DNA of 64,000 nt. Origin: Pseudomonas bananamidigenes. Its GTDB lineage: Bacteria; Pseudomonadota; Gammaproteobacteria; Pseudomonadales; Pseudomonadaceae. Shown one piece after another: positions 53,446 through 63,394 of this stretch; position 1 is the stretch's first letter; each line of letters begins with the position of its first letter. Below the pieces are notes generated by a model. That model did no database searches, had not been told where the DNA came from, and worked only from the letters and a program-made list of their open reading frames with translations. Where the stretch lies: NCBI RefSeq assembly GCF_001679645.1, contig NZ_LRUN01000022.1:186001-250000 (forward strand), read 5' to 3'. The translations under genes were made by a program, and so were the position numbers.

Positions 53446-54807
53446 TCATCCACCCCGGGCTTCGAGCGCCGGTTCCAGGTCGTCCGGGACCTTGACGAAC
53501 ACCTTGTACCTTGCACCTTCCATGGCTTCGAAGCTGATCAGTTTGTCCACCAGCAGAGCGCTCAAGACCTTGCCGGCATTGAGCAGCAACATGCCGTTGT
53601 CGGCATTGAGATTGCGCGCCAGGATCATCCCCGCCGCCAGTTCCCGTGTGCCCAGCACCTTGACGTTCGGGTCGGCCAGCACGACATCGTTGAGGAACGC
53701 CGCGCAGACCTGGATGAAGTCTTCGATCAGGTCAGGATCGTACAACCTGCCGGCGTACTGGCGCAGGTACAGCAAGGCTTCGTCGCTGTTCATCTGCCGC
53801 TCCAGAATCAGCCCGCGCTGCAACTCGACGAAGTCCACCGCCAGCTTCAACAGGCGCGAGCCGAAAGGGATGGCCTCGCCCTTGAGCCGGTCGGGAAAAC
53901 CGCTGCCGTCCCAACGCTCCTGGTGGTGCAGGATCAGACGCGCCGCATCCTTCATCGGATCGAGGGTCATCAGCAGCGACTCGCTCTGTTTCGGGTAGGC
54001 CCGATAACGGTCGCGGTCAGTGCTGTGCAGCAGGTCGGAAGGCGTGGCCATCATGCCGTCGGTCCAGCTCAGCTTGCCGATGTTGTACAGCGCCGCAGCC
54101 ATGGTCAGGTCGCGGCTGGCAGCTTCGTCCAGGCCATGCGCCTTGCAGTAGGCGCGCACCAGTTCGATGATCTGCCGGTTGGTCTGCTTGGCCGGCGGCA
54201 GGCGCAGATTGGCCAGCAGCGAGAACACTTCGGTGCCGGTCACGTAACTGTGCTTGAGCTCCTCGTAGGCCAGGTCGAGCATGTCGGCGGTCTGCTGCAG
54301 TTCGGCGGTGCGGGCGGCGACATGTTTTTCCAGGGTGCTGTTGAGCAGCCTCAACTGTTCGTTCTGTACCCGGGTCAGTTCTTCCAGGCGCTGGCGCTCA
54401 CGCTCCAGATGCTGGTGCTCCAGCGCCTGGCGCAGAACCAGGAGCATTTCCTCATCGTTCCAGGGTTTGCTGATGTAACGGTCGATCTGGCCTTCATTGA
54501 TGGCCTTGATGATCGCCGACGGGTCGGCATAGCCGGTGAGCATGATCCGCGTGGTCGCCGGATAGAGCCGGTGAACCTGAGCCAGCAGCGTGGCGCCGTC
54601 CATGTTGGGCATCCGCGCGTCGCTCATCACCAGATCGACCGGGCGTTGCGCCAGTATTTCCAGCGCCTGGGCACCGCCGGTGGCGAGCAACACGTCATAG
54701 GGCTGGCCACGCAGCAGACGGCGCAGGCTGTTGAGGATCGGTTCCTCGTCATCGACGAGCAGAACCGCGGGTCGTCGGGCCGAAGTCGGGACGGGTTGCT
54801 CTTCCAT
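53446..54807 (-). CDS. Response regulator with degenerate HD-GYP (YN-GYP) domain
   Basis: A 453-residue regulator. Receiver domain 12-130 has Asp in LVMSDARMPNMDG and Lys in SKPWNDEEM. A coiled coil follows (LERERQRLEELTRVQNEQL), then an HD-GYP-like domain. In it the catalytic HD pair is replaced by Tyr-Asn (AALYNIGKLSW) and the GYP by GFP (DGSGFPDRLKGE), so c-di-GMP hydrolysis is unlikely. This resembles PA2572 of P. aeruginosa, whose YN-GYP domain is non-enzymatic. It is divergent from the c-di-GMP operon at 55064, 256 bases away, and may act in the same network as an interaction module. Confidence 0.88.
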   Translation of the reverse strand: MEEQPVPTSARRPAVLLVDDEEPILNSLRRLLRGQPYDVLLATGGAQALEILAQRPVDLVMSDARMPNMDGATLLAQVHRLYPATTRIMLTGYADPSAIIKAINEGQIDRYISKPWNDEEMLLVLRQALEHQHLERERQRLEELTRVQNEQLRLLNSTLEKHVAARTAELQQTADMLDLAYEELKHSYVTGTEVFSLLANLRLPPAKQTNRQIIELVRAYCKAHGLDEAASRDLTMAAALYNIGKLSWTDGMMATPSDLLHSTDRDRYRAYPKQSESLLMTLDPMKDAARLILHHQERWDGSGFPDRLKGEAIPFGSRLLKLAVDFVELQRGLILERQMNSDEALLYLRQYAGRLYDPDLIEDFIQVCAAFLNDVVLADPNVKVLGTRELAAGMILARNLNADNGMLLLNAGKVLSALLVDKLISFEAMEGARYKVFVKVPDDLEPALEARGG

Positions 54808-55063
54808 GGCGAGGCCTCGCGCAAAACGGTGGATAAGGAAGACGCACCGACAGACCGCCCCGCTTGCCCGCGCCTGCATGAAAGGCTAGATGATTTTTCG
54901 CGGCGGACCTGTAAATCCTCGTTTACAACACGGCAGGCGAAGTCGCGTCCGGACAACTATGCTCAAGTCACCGAACAACACCATCGGCCAGTGCGCAGGC
55001 TTGAAGCGAGGGGAAAAGGATGCTCCCGATGACGAAAGTGCGTGAACCCGCAGGCATGGCGTC

Positions 55064-57337
55064 ATGAGCGCACAGCCCGGCCCGGTCAATCGCCGTGTGC
55101 TGATCGTCGACGATACGCCGTCGATCCACGACGATTATGCAAAAATCCTCAAACCCTCCAGCGTTGCGGACGGCAATCTGGACGAAACCGAGAGCCTGTT
55201 GTTCGGCACCCCGTCCAGCGCGGCGGACTCCTCCAGAGACCCCTTTGAACTGGACTCGGCCTTTCAGGGCCGGGAAGCGCTGGACAAGATCGAAGCCGCC
55301 CTGGCCGCCCGTCGTCCCTACGCCATGGCCTTCATCGACATGCGCATGCCGCCGGGCTGGGATGGCCTGGAAACCATCGAGCGACTCTGGCAGGTCGATC
55401 CCAAGCTGCAAGTGGTTCTGTGCACCGCCTATTCCGATCATGCACTCGAAGAGATCGACCGCAGGCTGCCCCTGAACGATCGCCTGCTGATCCTGAAAAA
55501 ACCGTTCGATGCGATCGAAATCCGTCAGATGGCCAGTGCCCTGACCGTCAAATGGCAAATGACCGAAGACGCCGCGCTGAAGATGAATCTGCTGGAGCAG
55601 GCCGTGCAGGAACGCACGCGCGAGCTGTCCGATGCCAACATCATCGTGCAGAACAGCCCGACCATCCTGTACCGGCTGCGCGGCGAGCCGTCGTTTCCGC
55701 TGATGTACATGTCCCACAACATCACCCGCTACGGGCATGCGGCGGCCGATCTGGTGGGGGTGCAAAACTGGGCGCGAAAGCTGATCCACCCCGACGATCA
55801 GGCCAGTGTCGACGCCGCCATGGCCCGGGTGCTGGAGCGCGATGCCGTAGGCGCTTCGATCGAGTTTCGCCTGCGCACCGGTGACGGCTCCTGGCGCTGG
55901 GTGGAGAACCGTTACGTGCCGGTGCGTGATCAGGATGGCCGCCTGCTGGAAGTCGAAGGGATCATTCTCGACATCACCGAACGCCGGTTGGCCGAGGAGA
56001 AAATGGCCCATCTGGCCCGCACGGACGGCCTCACCGGGCTGGCCAACCGTGCCACGCTGATCGAGCGCCTGCACCAGGCCTTTGCCGCTGCCCGCCGGGG
56101 AGCGGCGCCCTTCGCGGTGTTCTACCTGGATCTGGATCACTTCAAACGGATCAACGACACCCTCGGTCATCCGGTCGGCGATCTGCTCTTGCAGGAGGTG
56201 GCGCGGCGGATCAGGTCCAACGTTCGGGAAAACGACGTGGTGGCGCGCCTGGGTGGCGATGAATTCGCGCTCCTGCAACTGGACGTCAGTGATCCGACCC
56301 AGTCCGCCGCCATTGCCGCCAAGATCCGCGATGCGCTGCTGGAGCCTTATCACCTGGCAGGCAACGCCGTACACATCTCCGTCAGTATCGGCATCTGCCT
56401 TTACCGCTCCGCCAGTCTGGATGCGGACAGTCTGCTGGCCGGCGCCGACATGGCGCTGTACCGTGCCAAAGAGACGGGGCGCAACCAGTATCAGTTCTAT
56501 TCCGAGGAAATCACCCGGGAAGTGGCCGAACGCATGACCCTGACCGAGGAACTGATGACGGCCCTCACCGGGGGCGGCCTGAAACTCGACTACCTGCCGG
56601 AAGTGGACCTGCACAGCGGCAGGATTCTGGGCATGGCCGCGCAGGTCAGCTGGCAGCATCCCAGGCTCGGCCTGCTGCCGGCTTCGGCCTTCGTGCCGGC
56701 GGCGGAAAAGACCGGCGCGATCATTCCACTGGGGCGCTGGATCCTCAATCAGGCCTGCTGGCAGATGCGCCAGTGGCAGAACGAGGGTGTGGCACCGCCG
56801 GTGATGGCGATCAAGATTTCCCTGGCGCAGCTCAAGAGCGGACCCGAACTCATCTACGACGTGCTGCGCATCGCGGCCCGCTGGGAACTGGCGCCATGGG
56901 ATCTGCGCTTCGATGTCACCGAAGCCACACTGGCCCAGACCCAATGGACCCACAACGATGCGCTGCCGCGCCTGCGCGAACTGGGTGTGACCATCGCCAT
57001 CGATGACTTCGGCACCGAGTATTCATCGTTCGATTACCTGAAGACCTACCGGGTCAATCACCTCAAGCTTTCCCAGTCCCTGATCGACAATGCGGCCCAG
57101 GACGATGAGGGGGCCAGCAGGCTGCGGGCGATCGTCAATTTCGCCCGGGATCTGGGGATCGACATCAGCGCCGAGGGCATCCAGTCTTCGGATCAGGGCG
57201 CGCCACTTGCGTCCAGCACAACGTTGAAGAGCGTACAGGGCTTGTGCCTCAGTGCAGCCGTCAGTCCCGAGCAGGCTGCCCGCTTGTTGAAGGCCGGGAG
57301 CGCGAGCACCCCGCTTGCCGGGGAGGACGACGGATGA
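55064..57337 (+). CDS. Response regulator with PAS, GGDEF and degenerate EAL domains
   Basis: A 757-residue c-di-GMP regulator. Receiver domain about 10-165 of an extended type ([12 protein letters not shown] near the start, Asp in [13 protein letters not shown] near residue 92, LLILKKPFD). PAS near 190-315 ([23 protein letters not shown]). GGDEF near 320-480 with an intact active site LGGDEFALL near residue 396. EAL near 495-745 is damaged: the EAL position reads AAQ (GMAAQVSW) and LKLSQSLID lacks the usual Asp, though DDFG is kept. It should therefore make, not break, c-di-GMP. First gene of a five-gene coupled operon. Confidence 0.9.
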   Translation: MSAQPGPVNRRVLIVDDTPSIHDDYAKILKPSSVADGNLDETESLLFGTPSSAADSSRDPFELDSAFQGREALDKIEAALAARRPYAMAFIDMRMPPGWDGLETIERLWQVDPKLQVVLCTAYSDHALEEIDRRLPLNDRLLILKKPFDAIEIRQMASALTVKWQMTEDAALKMNLLEQAVQERTRELSDANIIVQNSPTILYRLRGEPSFPLMYMSHNITRYGHAAADLVGVQNWARKLIHPDDQASVDAAMARVLERDAVGASIEFRLRTGDGSWRWVENRYVPVRDQDGRLLEVEGIILDITERRLAEEKMAHLARTDGLTGLANRATLIERLHQAFAAARRGAAPFAVFYLDLDHFKRINDTLGHPVGDLLLQEVARRIRSNVRENDVVARLGGDEFALLQLDVSDPTQSAAIAAKIRDALLEPYHLAGNAVHISVSIGICLYRSASLDADSLLAGADMALYRAKETGRNQYQFYSEEITREVAERMTLTEELMTALTGGGLKLDYLPEVDLHSGRILGMAAQVSWQHPRLGLLPASAFVPAAEKTGAIIPLGRWILNQACWQMRQWQNEGVAPPVMAIKISLAQLKSGPELIYDVLRIAARWELAPWDLRFDVTEATLAQTQWTHNDALPRLRELGVTIAIDDFGTEYSSFDYLKTYRVNHLKLSQSLIDNAAQDDEGASRLRAIVNFARDLGIDISAEGIQSSDQGAPLASSTTLKSVQGLCLSAAVSPEQAARLLKAGSASTPLAGEDDG

Positions 57338-59208
57338 AAGCGCCTTTTCCCCAGACCAACCGGCGGATCCTGATCGTCGACGACACACCGGCGATCCATG
57401 CCGACTTCCGCAAGATCCTCTGTCCCGACAAGGAGAGCGACAGGGATCTGAGCGGCCTCGAACAGACGCTGTTCGGCACCCGGCAAACGCCGCACCTGAC
57501 CTTCCAGCTCGACTCGGCCTACCAGGGCCAGGAAGCCCTGAAACTGGTGCAGGATGCGCTGGACGAAGGCCGTCCCTATGCCCTCGCCTTCACCGACATG
57601 CGCATGCCCCCGGGCTGGGACGGTCTGGAAACCGTCGAAAAACTCTGGGCGATCGATCCGAACCTGCAAATCGCCCTGTGCACCGCCTACTCCGACTACA
57701 GCTGGGAAGCCATGGCCGAACGCCTGGAATTCGGCGATCAACTGCTGATCCTGAAAAAACCGTTCGACACGCTGGAAATCCGCCAGATGGCCAATGCCCT
57801 GACCTGGAAGTGGCAACTGGCTCAGGACGCAGCACTGAAAATGCTCAACCTCGAAAAAACCATCGAGGCGCGTGTGCATGAATTGCTCAAGGTCTCGCAC
57901 CTGCTGCAATACGACAGCCTCACGGGCCTGCCCAACAGCACCTTGCTGGGGGACCGCCTGAGTCAGTCGCTGGCGGCCTGCCGGCGTCACGACAAACAAC
58001 TGGTGGTGATGTTTCTCGGCATGGATCGCTTCAAGCGTATCAACAATGCACTCGGCCACCCCGCCGGCGACGAAATGCTCAAACGGGTCGGCCAGCAACT
58101 GCAGAACACCGTGCGCGAATCCGACTCGGTGTTTCGCTACGGCTCCGACGAGTTCGTGGTGATTCTCAGCGACATCGATCATCCCCACCAGACTCACGGC
58201 ATCGCCGAAAAACTGCTGGCGGCCATCCGTATTCCGCAAACGATCCTCGGCCATGACCTCAGCGTCACCGCCAGCCTGGGCATCAGCCTCTACCCCGACG
58301 ACGGTCTGGAGGCCATCGAGCTGATCAAAAAAGCTGAAACGGCCATGCGCAGCGCCAAGGAAAACGGCCCGAACGAGATCAGCTTCTTCATCGAAGCCAT
58401 GAACCAGCGCGCCAGGGAACAGCAAGGTATCGAAACCGGCATTCGTCAGGCGCTGCAACGGCACGAATTTGTCCTGCACTACCAACCGAAAATCGATCTG
58501 GCCAGCGGTCGCGTGGTGGGTGCCGAAGCCTTGGTGCGCTGGCAGAAACCGGGACACGGCTGGGTGTTTCCGTCGGAGTTCATCCCCGTGGCCGAAGACA
58601 GCGGCCTGATCGTGCCATTGAGCAAATGGGTGTTGGGCGAGGCCTGTCGCCAGACCCGTGAGTGGCAGACGGCGGGCCTGCCGCCGATCCGCATGTCGGT
58701 CAACACCTCGGCCATCGATTTTCGCCAGCGCCTTTTCGTCGAGGGCATCGAACAGGTGCTGGCACAGACCGGGCTGGATCCCCGTCTGCTGGAGCTGGAA
58801 ATCACCGAAGGCGTACTGATGCAGAACGTCGACGCCACCATGCGCGCTCTGAATCGCTTGAAGGTGCTGGGCGTCAGGCTGGCCATCGATGACTTCGGCA
58901 CCGGATATTCCAGCCTGAGTTATCTGCGACGTTTCCCCATCGACGTCCTGAAAATCGATCAATCGTTCATTCGCGGCCTGAGCCATGACAGCAACGACGC
59001 CGCGCTGGTCGGCGCGATCATCAGCCTGGGCAAGAGCCTGAACCTGAACGTCATCGCCGAAGGCGTGGAGACCGCACAACAGCTGGCCTTTCTCAGAGCA
59101 CACCATTGCGAGGAGGGCCAGGGCTTCCACTTCAGCAAAGCCCTGCCGGCGGATGCTTTCGCCCGCCTGCTGGTTGCCGGCTTGCCCGGCCCATGGAGCG
59201 CGGCATGA
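57334..59208 (+). CDS. Response regulator with degenerate GGDEF and intact EAL
   Basis: A 624-residue relative of the preceding protein without PAS. The receiver is the same extended type ([12 protein letters not shown], Asp in [13 protein letters not shown] near residue 88). GGDEF near 190-350 reads YGSDEF, with the first two Gly replaced by Gly-Ser context ([10 protein letters not shown]), so cyclase activity is doubtful. EAL near 370-615 has a complete site: AEALVRW near residue 397, [24 protein letters not shown] and EGVET. It should act as a phosphodiesterase. Start and preceding stop overlap (ATGA), as does the next start. Confidence 0.9.
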   Translation: MKAPFPQTNRRILIVDDTPAIHADFRKILCPDKESDRDLSGLEQTLFGTRQTPHLTFQLDSAYQGQEALKLVQDALDEGRPYALAFTDMRMPPGWDGLETVEKLWAIDPNLQIALCTAYSDYSWEAMAERLEFGDQLLILKKPFDTLEIRQMANALTWKWQLAQDAALKMLNLEKTIEARVHELLKVSHLLQYDSLTGLPNSTLLGDRLSQSLAACRRHDKQLVVMFLGMDRFKRINNALGHPAGDEMLKRVGQQLQNTVRESDSVFRYGSDEFVVILSDIDHPHQTHGIAEKLLAAIRIPQTILGHDLSVTASLGISLYPDDGLEAIELIKKAETAMRSAKENGPNEISFFIEAMNQRAREQQGIETGIRQALQRHEFVLHYQPKIDLASGRVVGAEALVRWQKPGHGWVFPSEFIPVAEDSGLIVPLSKWVLGEACRQTREWQTAGLPPIRMSVNTSAIDFRQRLFVEGIEQVLAQTGLDPRLLELEITEGVLMQNVDATMRALNRLKVLGVRLAIDDFGTGYSSLSYLRRFPIDVLKIDQSFIRGLSHDSNDAALVGAIISLGKSLNLNVIAEGVETAQQLAFLRAHHCEEGQGFHFSKALPADAFARLLVAGLPGPWSAA

Positions 59209-60173
59209 ATACGCTGACGACGTACCGGTCATGCCGAGTTCTGTGCCTGATGCTTTTCGCTTGCTGCACCGGCATCGCTGCCGCGCCGCTGGACGAACCC
59301 CTCAAACCCGTGCCCGACATGCCGCGGCAGGATCCGGAACGGGTCGAACTGGGGCGCCGACTGTTCCACGACCCACGGCTGTCGGTGAACAACAGCCTGT
59401 CCTGCGCCAGTTGCCATCAACTGGACAAGAACGGTGCCGACAGCCGGGCCCTGTCCCTCGGGTTCGATGGCCTGCCGGTAGCGGTCAACACCCCGACCGT
59501 ATTCAATGCCAGCCTCAACTTCCGCCAGTTCTGGGACGGGCGCGTGGAGACGCTGGAGGAGCAAAGCAATGTCGTCATCACCAGTCCCCACGAGATGGGC
59601 AACGACTGGAACACCGTCGTGCAGCGGATTGCCGGCGATCCTGACTATCAGCGCTCGTTCGGCGCCGCCTACCCGGACGCCGTGACCAAAGCCAATATCC
59701 AGAACGCCCTGACAAGCTTCGAACGCACTCTGCTGACACCGGGTTCACGTTTCGACCAGTACCTGCAAGGCAACACCGACATCCTGACCCTCGATGAAAA
59801 ATACGGCTATCAGCGCTTCAAGGACTACGGCTGTATCGCTTGCCATCAGGGCGTGAACATCGGCGGCAACATGTATCAGAAGTTCGGGGTATTCGGCGAT
59901 TACATCGCCGACCGTGGCCATCCGACGGAGGCCGACCAGGGCCGCTTCAACGTGACCGCAGACGAGGCCGATCGGGCCGTGTTCAAGGTGCCGAGCCTGC
60001 GCAACGTCGCATTGACCGCGCCGTATTTTCACGACGGTTCGGCGCCCACTCTGGAACGGGCCGTGGACGTGATGTTCCAGTATCAGCTGGGGCGCATGCC
60101 GAGCGAGGAAGACAAGGCGCTGATCATCGAATTTCTCAAGACCCTGACCGGACACTGGGAGGGCCAGCCATGA
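59205..60173 (+). CDS. Diheme cytochrome c peroxidase (CcpA/MauG family)
   Basis: Periplasmic peroxidase of 322 residues with a signal peptide ([20 protein letters not shown] and AAA-P). Two c-type heme motifs are visible: CASCH near residue 67 and CIACH near residue 212. Family segments are [36 protein letters not shown] and [20 protein letters not shown]. It should reduce hydrogen peroxide with electrons from a small c-type cytochrome or similar. It is embedded in a signalling operon, with ATGA overlaps on both sides; there is no dedicated donor gene. A role in sensing peroxide or redox state is possible. Confidence 0.92.
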   Translation: MNTLTTYRSCRVLCLMLFACCTGIAAAPLDEPLKPVPDMPRQDPERVELGRRLFHDPRLSVNNSLSCASCHQLDKNGADSRALSLGFDGLPVAVNTPTVFNASLNFRQFWDGRVETLEEQSNVVITSPHEMGNDWNTVVQRIAGDPDYQRSFGAAYPDAVTKANIQNALTSFERTLLTPGSRFDQYLQGNTDILTLDEKYGYQRFKDYGCIACHQGVNIGGNMYQKFGVFGDYIADRGHPTEADQGRFNVTADEADRAVFKVPSLRNVALTAPYFHDGSAPTLERAVDVMFQYQLGRMPSEEDKALIIEFLKTLTGHWEGQP

Positions 60174-61987
60174 TGACCACCGTCTCGGGGCGGCGCAGCC
60201 TGCTGTTGCTCAGTCTCCTGGCCGTCGTGCTGGCCTCGATCCTGGTGTTTCTCTACCTCAAGTCCAGCTCCGAGCAGACCACCACCTACACCGAATCCCG
60301 GGACCTGATCCGTCAGATCAAGCAACAGGATTCGCAGTGGGAAAGCGAGGTCCTCAAGGCCCGGGTGGCAATCACCCACAATTACGACCCGCTGGTCTCG
60401 CCAATGAACGAGATGAATCGCCTGTGGGCACGCTTCGAATCCATGGACACCGGACAGCGGAGTGACGAATCCAGGCAATGGGACCATGCCCGCGAACGCT
60501 TTCTGGACGCCATGCAGGAAAAGACCCGACTGGTGGAACAGTTCAAGTCGCACAACGCGCTGTTGCGCAACTCCCTGGCGTTTCTGCCGAGCGCCGAGGA
60601 TGACATTCAGGCGCAACTGGCCAATCTGTCCGACCTCGACAAGATCCAGTTGCAGAACATCGTCACCGACACCTATGACCTGTTGCTCAGCGCCCTGGAG
60701 TTCGCTCAGGTCGCCTCCGACGACAAGGCCTCGGACATTGAAGTGGGCTTGAACAAACTGGCGGTGAATGCGCAACGCCTGCCGGCGAACTTTCAGATGC
60801 CGATCAGGATCCTCAGCGAACACATCGCCCTGATCCTGCGCGAACAACCGATCGTCAACCACCTGCTCGATCAGATCGAGGCGATACCCGTGGCCGAGCG
60901 GCTGGATACCATCACCAACATGCTCGACCTGGATCAGCAGCAGGCCGAACGAACCGACCAGAAGTACCATTTCTATCTGCTGGTGTTTTCTGTCCTGCTG
61001 ATGCTGTCGCTGCTGTGGCTGGCCATCCGCCTGATTCGCAGCTTCGCTGAGATCAACCGGGTCAATGCGGCGTTGCAGACGGCCAACGATGTGCTCGAAC
61101 AACGGGTCGACGAGCGGACCCGCGAACTGAAGAACGCGCAGAGCGAACTGCTCGACGCCGCACGCCAGGCCGGCATGGCGGAAATTGCCACCAACGTACT
61201 GCACAACGTCGGCAACGTGCTCAACAGCGTGAACATCTCTTCCGACCTGATCTCGCGCAAACTGCACAGCAGCAAGGCCCTGGGGCTGGGCAAGGCGATG
61301 CAACTGATCAACGAACACCCGCACGACCTCGGGTCGTTCCTGACCGAAGATGCCAAGGGCAAACTGCTGCCCGGCTACCTCAATCAGCTGGTGGGCGCCA
61401 TCGCCCAGGAACAACAGGAAATGGCCGACGAACTGGCCCAGATGAACAAGAGCGTCGATCACATCAAGGACATCGTGGCCACCCAGCAATCCTATGCCGG
61501 GGCCAACAGCATGACCGAGCCGCTGTACATCAACGAACTGCTCGAAGACGCCCTGCGCATGAATGCCGGGGCGCTCACCCGGCATCACGTCACGGTGGTC
61601 AAGGAATACGGCGACGTGCCCCAGGTGATGGGCGACAAGCACCGCCTGCTGCTGATCCTGATCAACCTGATCAGCAACGCCAAGTACGCGATGGCCGACC
61701 TCAGCAACCGCCCACGGACCATTACCCTGGGGGTGAGGATCGTCGATGAAGGCTTTCTGGAAATCAGCGTCAGGGACGATGGCGAAGGCATCGCACCGGA
61801 GAACATGACGCGGATCTTTGCCCACGGTTTCACCACCCGCAAGGATGGCCACGGCTTCGGTCTGCACAGTTGCGCCCTGGCGGCCATCGAAATGAACGGC
61901 CACCTCACCGCCCACAGCGACGGGCCCGGACTGGGTGCCGTGTTCACCTTGCAGATTCCGCTGATCAAGGTAACGGAGCACGCATGA
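60170..61987 (+). CDS. Membrane sensor histidine kinase of the signalling operon
   Basis: A 605-residue kinase with a helix near residues 10-30 (LLLLSLLAVVLASILVFLYL), a periplasmic helical sensor of about 235 residues, a second helix near 265-290 (FYLLVFSVLLMLSLLWLAIR), a coiled coil, and a kinase core in which the phospho-His lies in TNVLHNVGNVLNSVNIS near residue 344. The ATP domain has NLISNAKYA, RDDGEGI and DGHGFGLHS. It follows the peroxidase gene with ATGATG overlap, so its periplasmic sensor may monitor the peroxidase or its substrate. ATG 60170 or 60173 may start it. Confidence 0.9.
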   Translation: MMTTVSGRRSLLLLSLLAVVLASILVFLYLKSSSEQTTTYTESRDLIRQIKQQDSQWESEVLKARVAITHNYDPLVSPMNEMNRLWARFESMDTGQRSDESRQWDHARERFLDAMQEKTRLVEQFKSHNALLRNSLAFLPSAEDDIQAQLANLSDLDKIQLQNIVTDTYDLLLSALEFAQVASDDKASDIEVGLNKLAVNAQRLPANFQMPIRILSEHIALILREQPIVNHLLDQIEAIPVAERLDTITNMLDLDQQQAERTDQKYHFYLLVFSVLLMLSLLWLAIRLIRSFAEINRVNAALQTANDVLEQRVDERTRELKNAQSELLDAARQAGMAEIATNVLHNVGNVLNSVNISSDLISRKLHSSKALGLGKAMQLINEHPHDLGSFLTEDAKGKLLPGYLNQLVGAIAQEQQEMADELAQMNKSVDHIKDIVATQQSYAGANSMTEPLYINELLEDALRMNAGALTRHHVTVVKEYGDVPQVMGDKHRLLLILINLISNAKYAMADLSNRPRTITLGVRIVDEGFLEISVRDDGEGIAPENMTRIFAHGFTTRKDGHGFGLHSCALAAIEMNGHLTAHSDGPGLGAVFTLQIPLIKVTEHA

Positions 61988-63387
61988 GCGAACTGTCGAA
62001 CCGCCGCATCCTGCTGATCGACGACATGCCGTCGATCCACGAAGACTTTCGCAAGATCCTGACACCCAACCGGGCGCAGTCGGTGGAGCTGGATGAAATG
62101 GAAGCGGCCCTGTTCGGTGCACCCGCCCGTCCCCGGCGGGACGCGTTCGAACTGGACTCCGCCTATGGCGGCGAAGAAGGCCTGGCCAAGCTCAACCTGG
62201 CCTTGCAGGAGCAATGCCCCTACGCGCTGGCCTTCGTCGACATGCGCATGCCCGACGGCTGGGACGGGGCAAAGACCATCGAGCAACTGTGGCTGCAGGA
62301 TCCGCAATTGCAGGTGGTGGTCTGCACCGCCTATTCCGACTATTCCTGGGATGAACTGCTCGATCGCCTGCACGCCCATGACCGGCTGCTGATCCTGAAA
62401 AAACCCTTCGACAACATCGAAGTCCAGCAGATGGCCAACACCCTGCTGACCAAATGGCAGATGACCGAACGCGCATCGCTGCAAATGCATCATCTGGAAC
62501 ACCTGGTGGACCAGCGCACCGCCCAGTTCCGCCAGGCCAGCGAGGCCCTGCAACGGGAAATCGACGAACGCAAGCAACTGGAAGGCCAGCTGGTGCAATC
62601 GGAAAAACTCGCCTCGCTGGGGCAACTGGCCGCCGGCGTCGCCCATGAAATCAACAACCCGATCGGATTCGTTTCCTCCAACCTCGGCACCCTCGACGGC
62701 TACTTTCAGCAACTGCTGACCCTGCTCGGCGCCTGTCGGACCGCCGAACAGAGCCTGTCCGCCGAACAGGCCGCGCAACTGCAGCAACTGCGTGAACACC
62801 TCGAAGTGGATTTTCTGCTGGAAGACATTCCGGTGCTGATCCGGGAATCCAAGGAAGGCATCGGCCGGGTCGGGCAGATCGTCAAGGATCTGAAGGACTT
62901 CTCCCGGGTCGACGCCCGACAGCAATGGCAATGGGCGAACCTGCAACAGGGGATCGATTCGACGCTGAACATCGTCGCCAGCGAACTCAAATACAAGGCC
63001 GACGTGGTCAAGGAATATCAGGACATTCCGGAGATCGAATGCCTGCCCTCGCAGATCAATCAGGTCATCATGAACCTGGTGGTCAACGCGGCGCAGGCCA
63101 TGGGCGCCGAACGCGGCACCATTACCCTGCGCACCGCTGTGCAAGGAGAGTCGGCGATCATCGAAGTGGCCGACAACGGTTCGGGCATCGCGCCCGACAC
63201 CCTGCAGAAAATCTTCGATCCGTTCTTCACCACCAAACCCGTAGGCCAGGGGACAGGCCTGGGTCTGTCGCTGTCTTACGGCATCGTGAAAAAGCACGGC
63301 GGGGACATTTCAGTCAGCAGCACGCCGGGCGTCGGCACCACGTTCCGCGTGCAACTGCCGTTGCGCCAGACCCGGCCTGCGGCGTGA
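61984..63387 (+). CDS. REC-histidine kinase hybrid, last gene of the operon
   Basis: A 467-residue soluble hybrid: an N-terminal receiver of the same extended type as the two GGDEF-EAL proteins ([12 protein letters not shown], Asp in [13 protein letters not shown] near residue 86), a coiled coil, and a kinase core with His in [15 protein letters not shown] near residue 220, [16 protein letters not shown] and [13 protein letters not shown]. It has no membrane segment. It starts in ATGA overlap with the membrane kinase gene. It may take phosphate from that kinase and pass it to the receivers of the c-di-GMP proteins, as a relay. Its end is 8 bases from the convergent permease gene. Confidence 0.9.
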   Translation: MSELSNRRILLIDDMPSIHEDFRKILTPNRAQSVELDEMEAALFGAPARPRRDAFELDSAYGGEEGLAKLNLALQEQCPYALAFVDMRMPDGWDGAKTIEQLWLQDPQLQVVVCTAYSDYSWDELLDRLHAHDRLLILKKPFDNIEVQQMANTLLTKWQMTERASLQMHHLEHLVDQRTAQFRQASEALQREIDERKQLEGQLVQSEKLASLGQLAAGVAHEINNPIGFVSSNLGTLDGYFQQLLTLLGACRTAEQSLSAEQAAQLQQLREHLEVDFLLEDIPVLIRESKEGIGRVGQIVKDLKDFSRVDARQQWQWANLQQGIDSTLNIVASELKYKADVVKEYQDIPEIECLPSQINQVIMNLVVNAAQAMGAERGTITLRTAVQGESAIIEVADNGSGIAPDTLQKIFDPFFTTKPVGQGTGLGLSLSYGIVKKHGGDISVSSTPGVGTTFRVQLPLRQTRPAA

Positions 63388-63394
63388 TGTCAGG

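Noticed and set aside
59840..60169. Upstream extension in the frame of the membrane kinase (start at 59840)
   Set aside because: It lies inside the peroxidase gene in another frame; the ATG at 60170 overlapping the peroxidase stop is the normal coupled start.
60083..62122. Minus-strand open frame of 679 codons over the kinase gene
   Set aside because: Antisense shadow; the plus strand has a complete histidine kinase with coupled start and stop.
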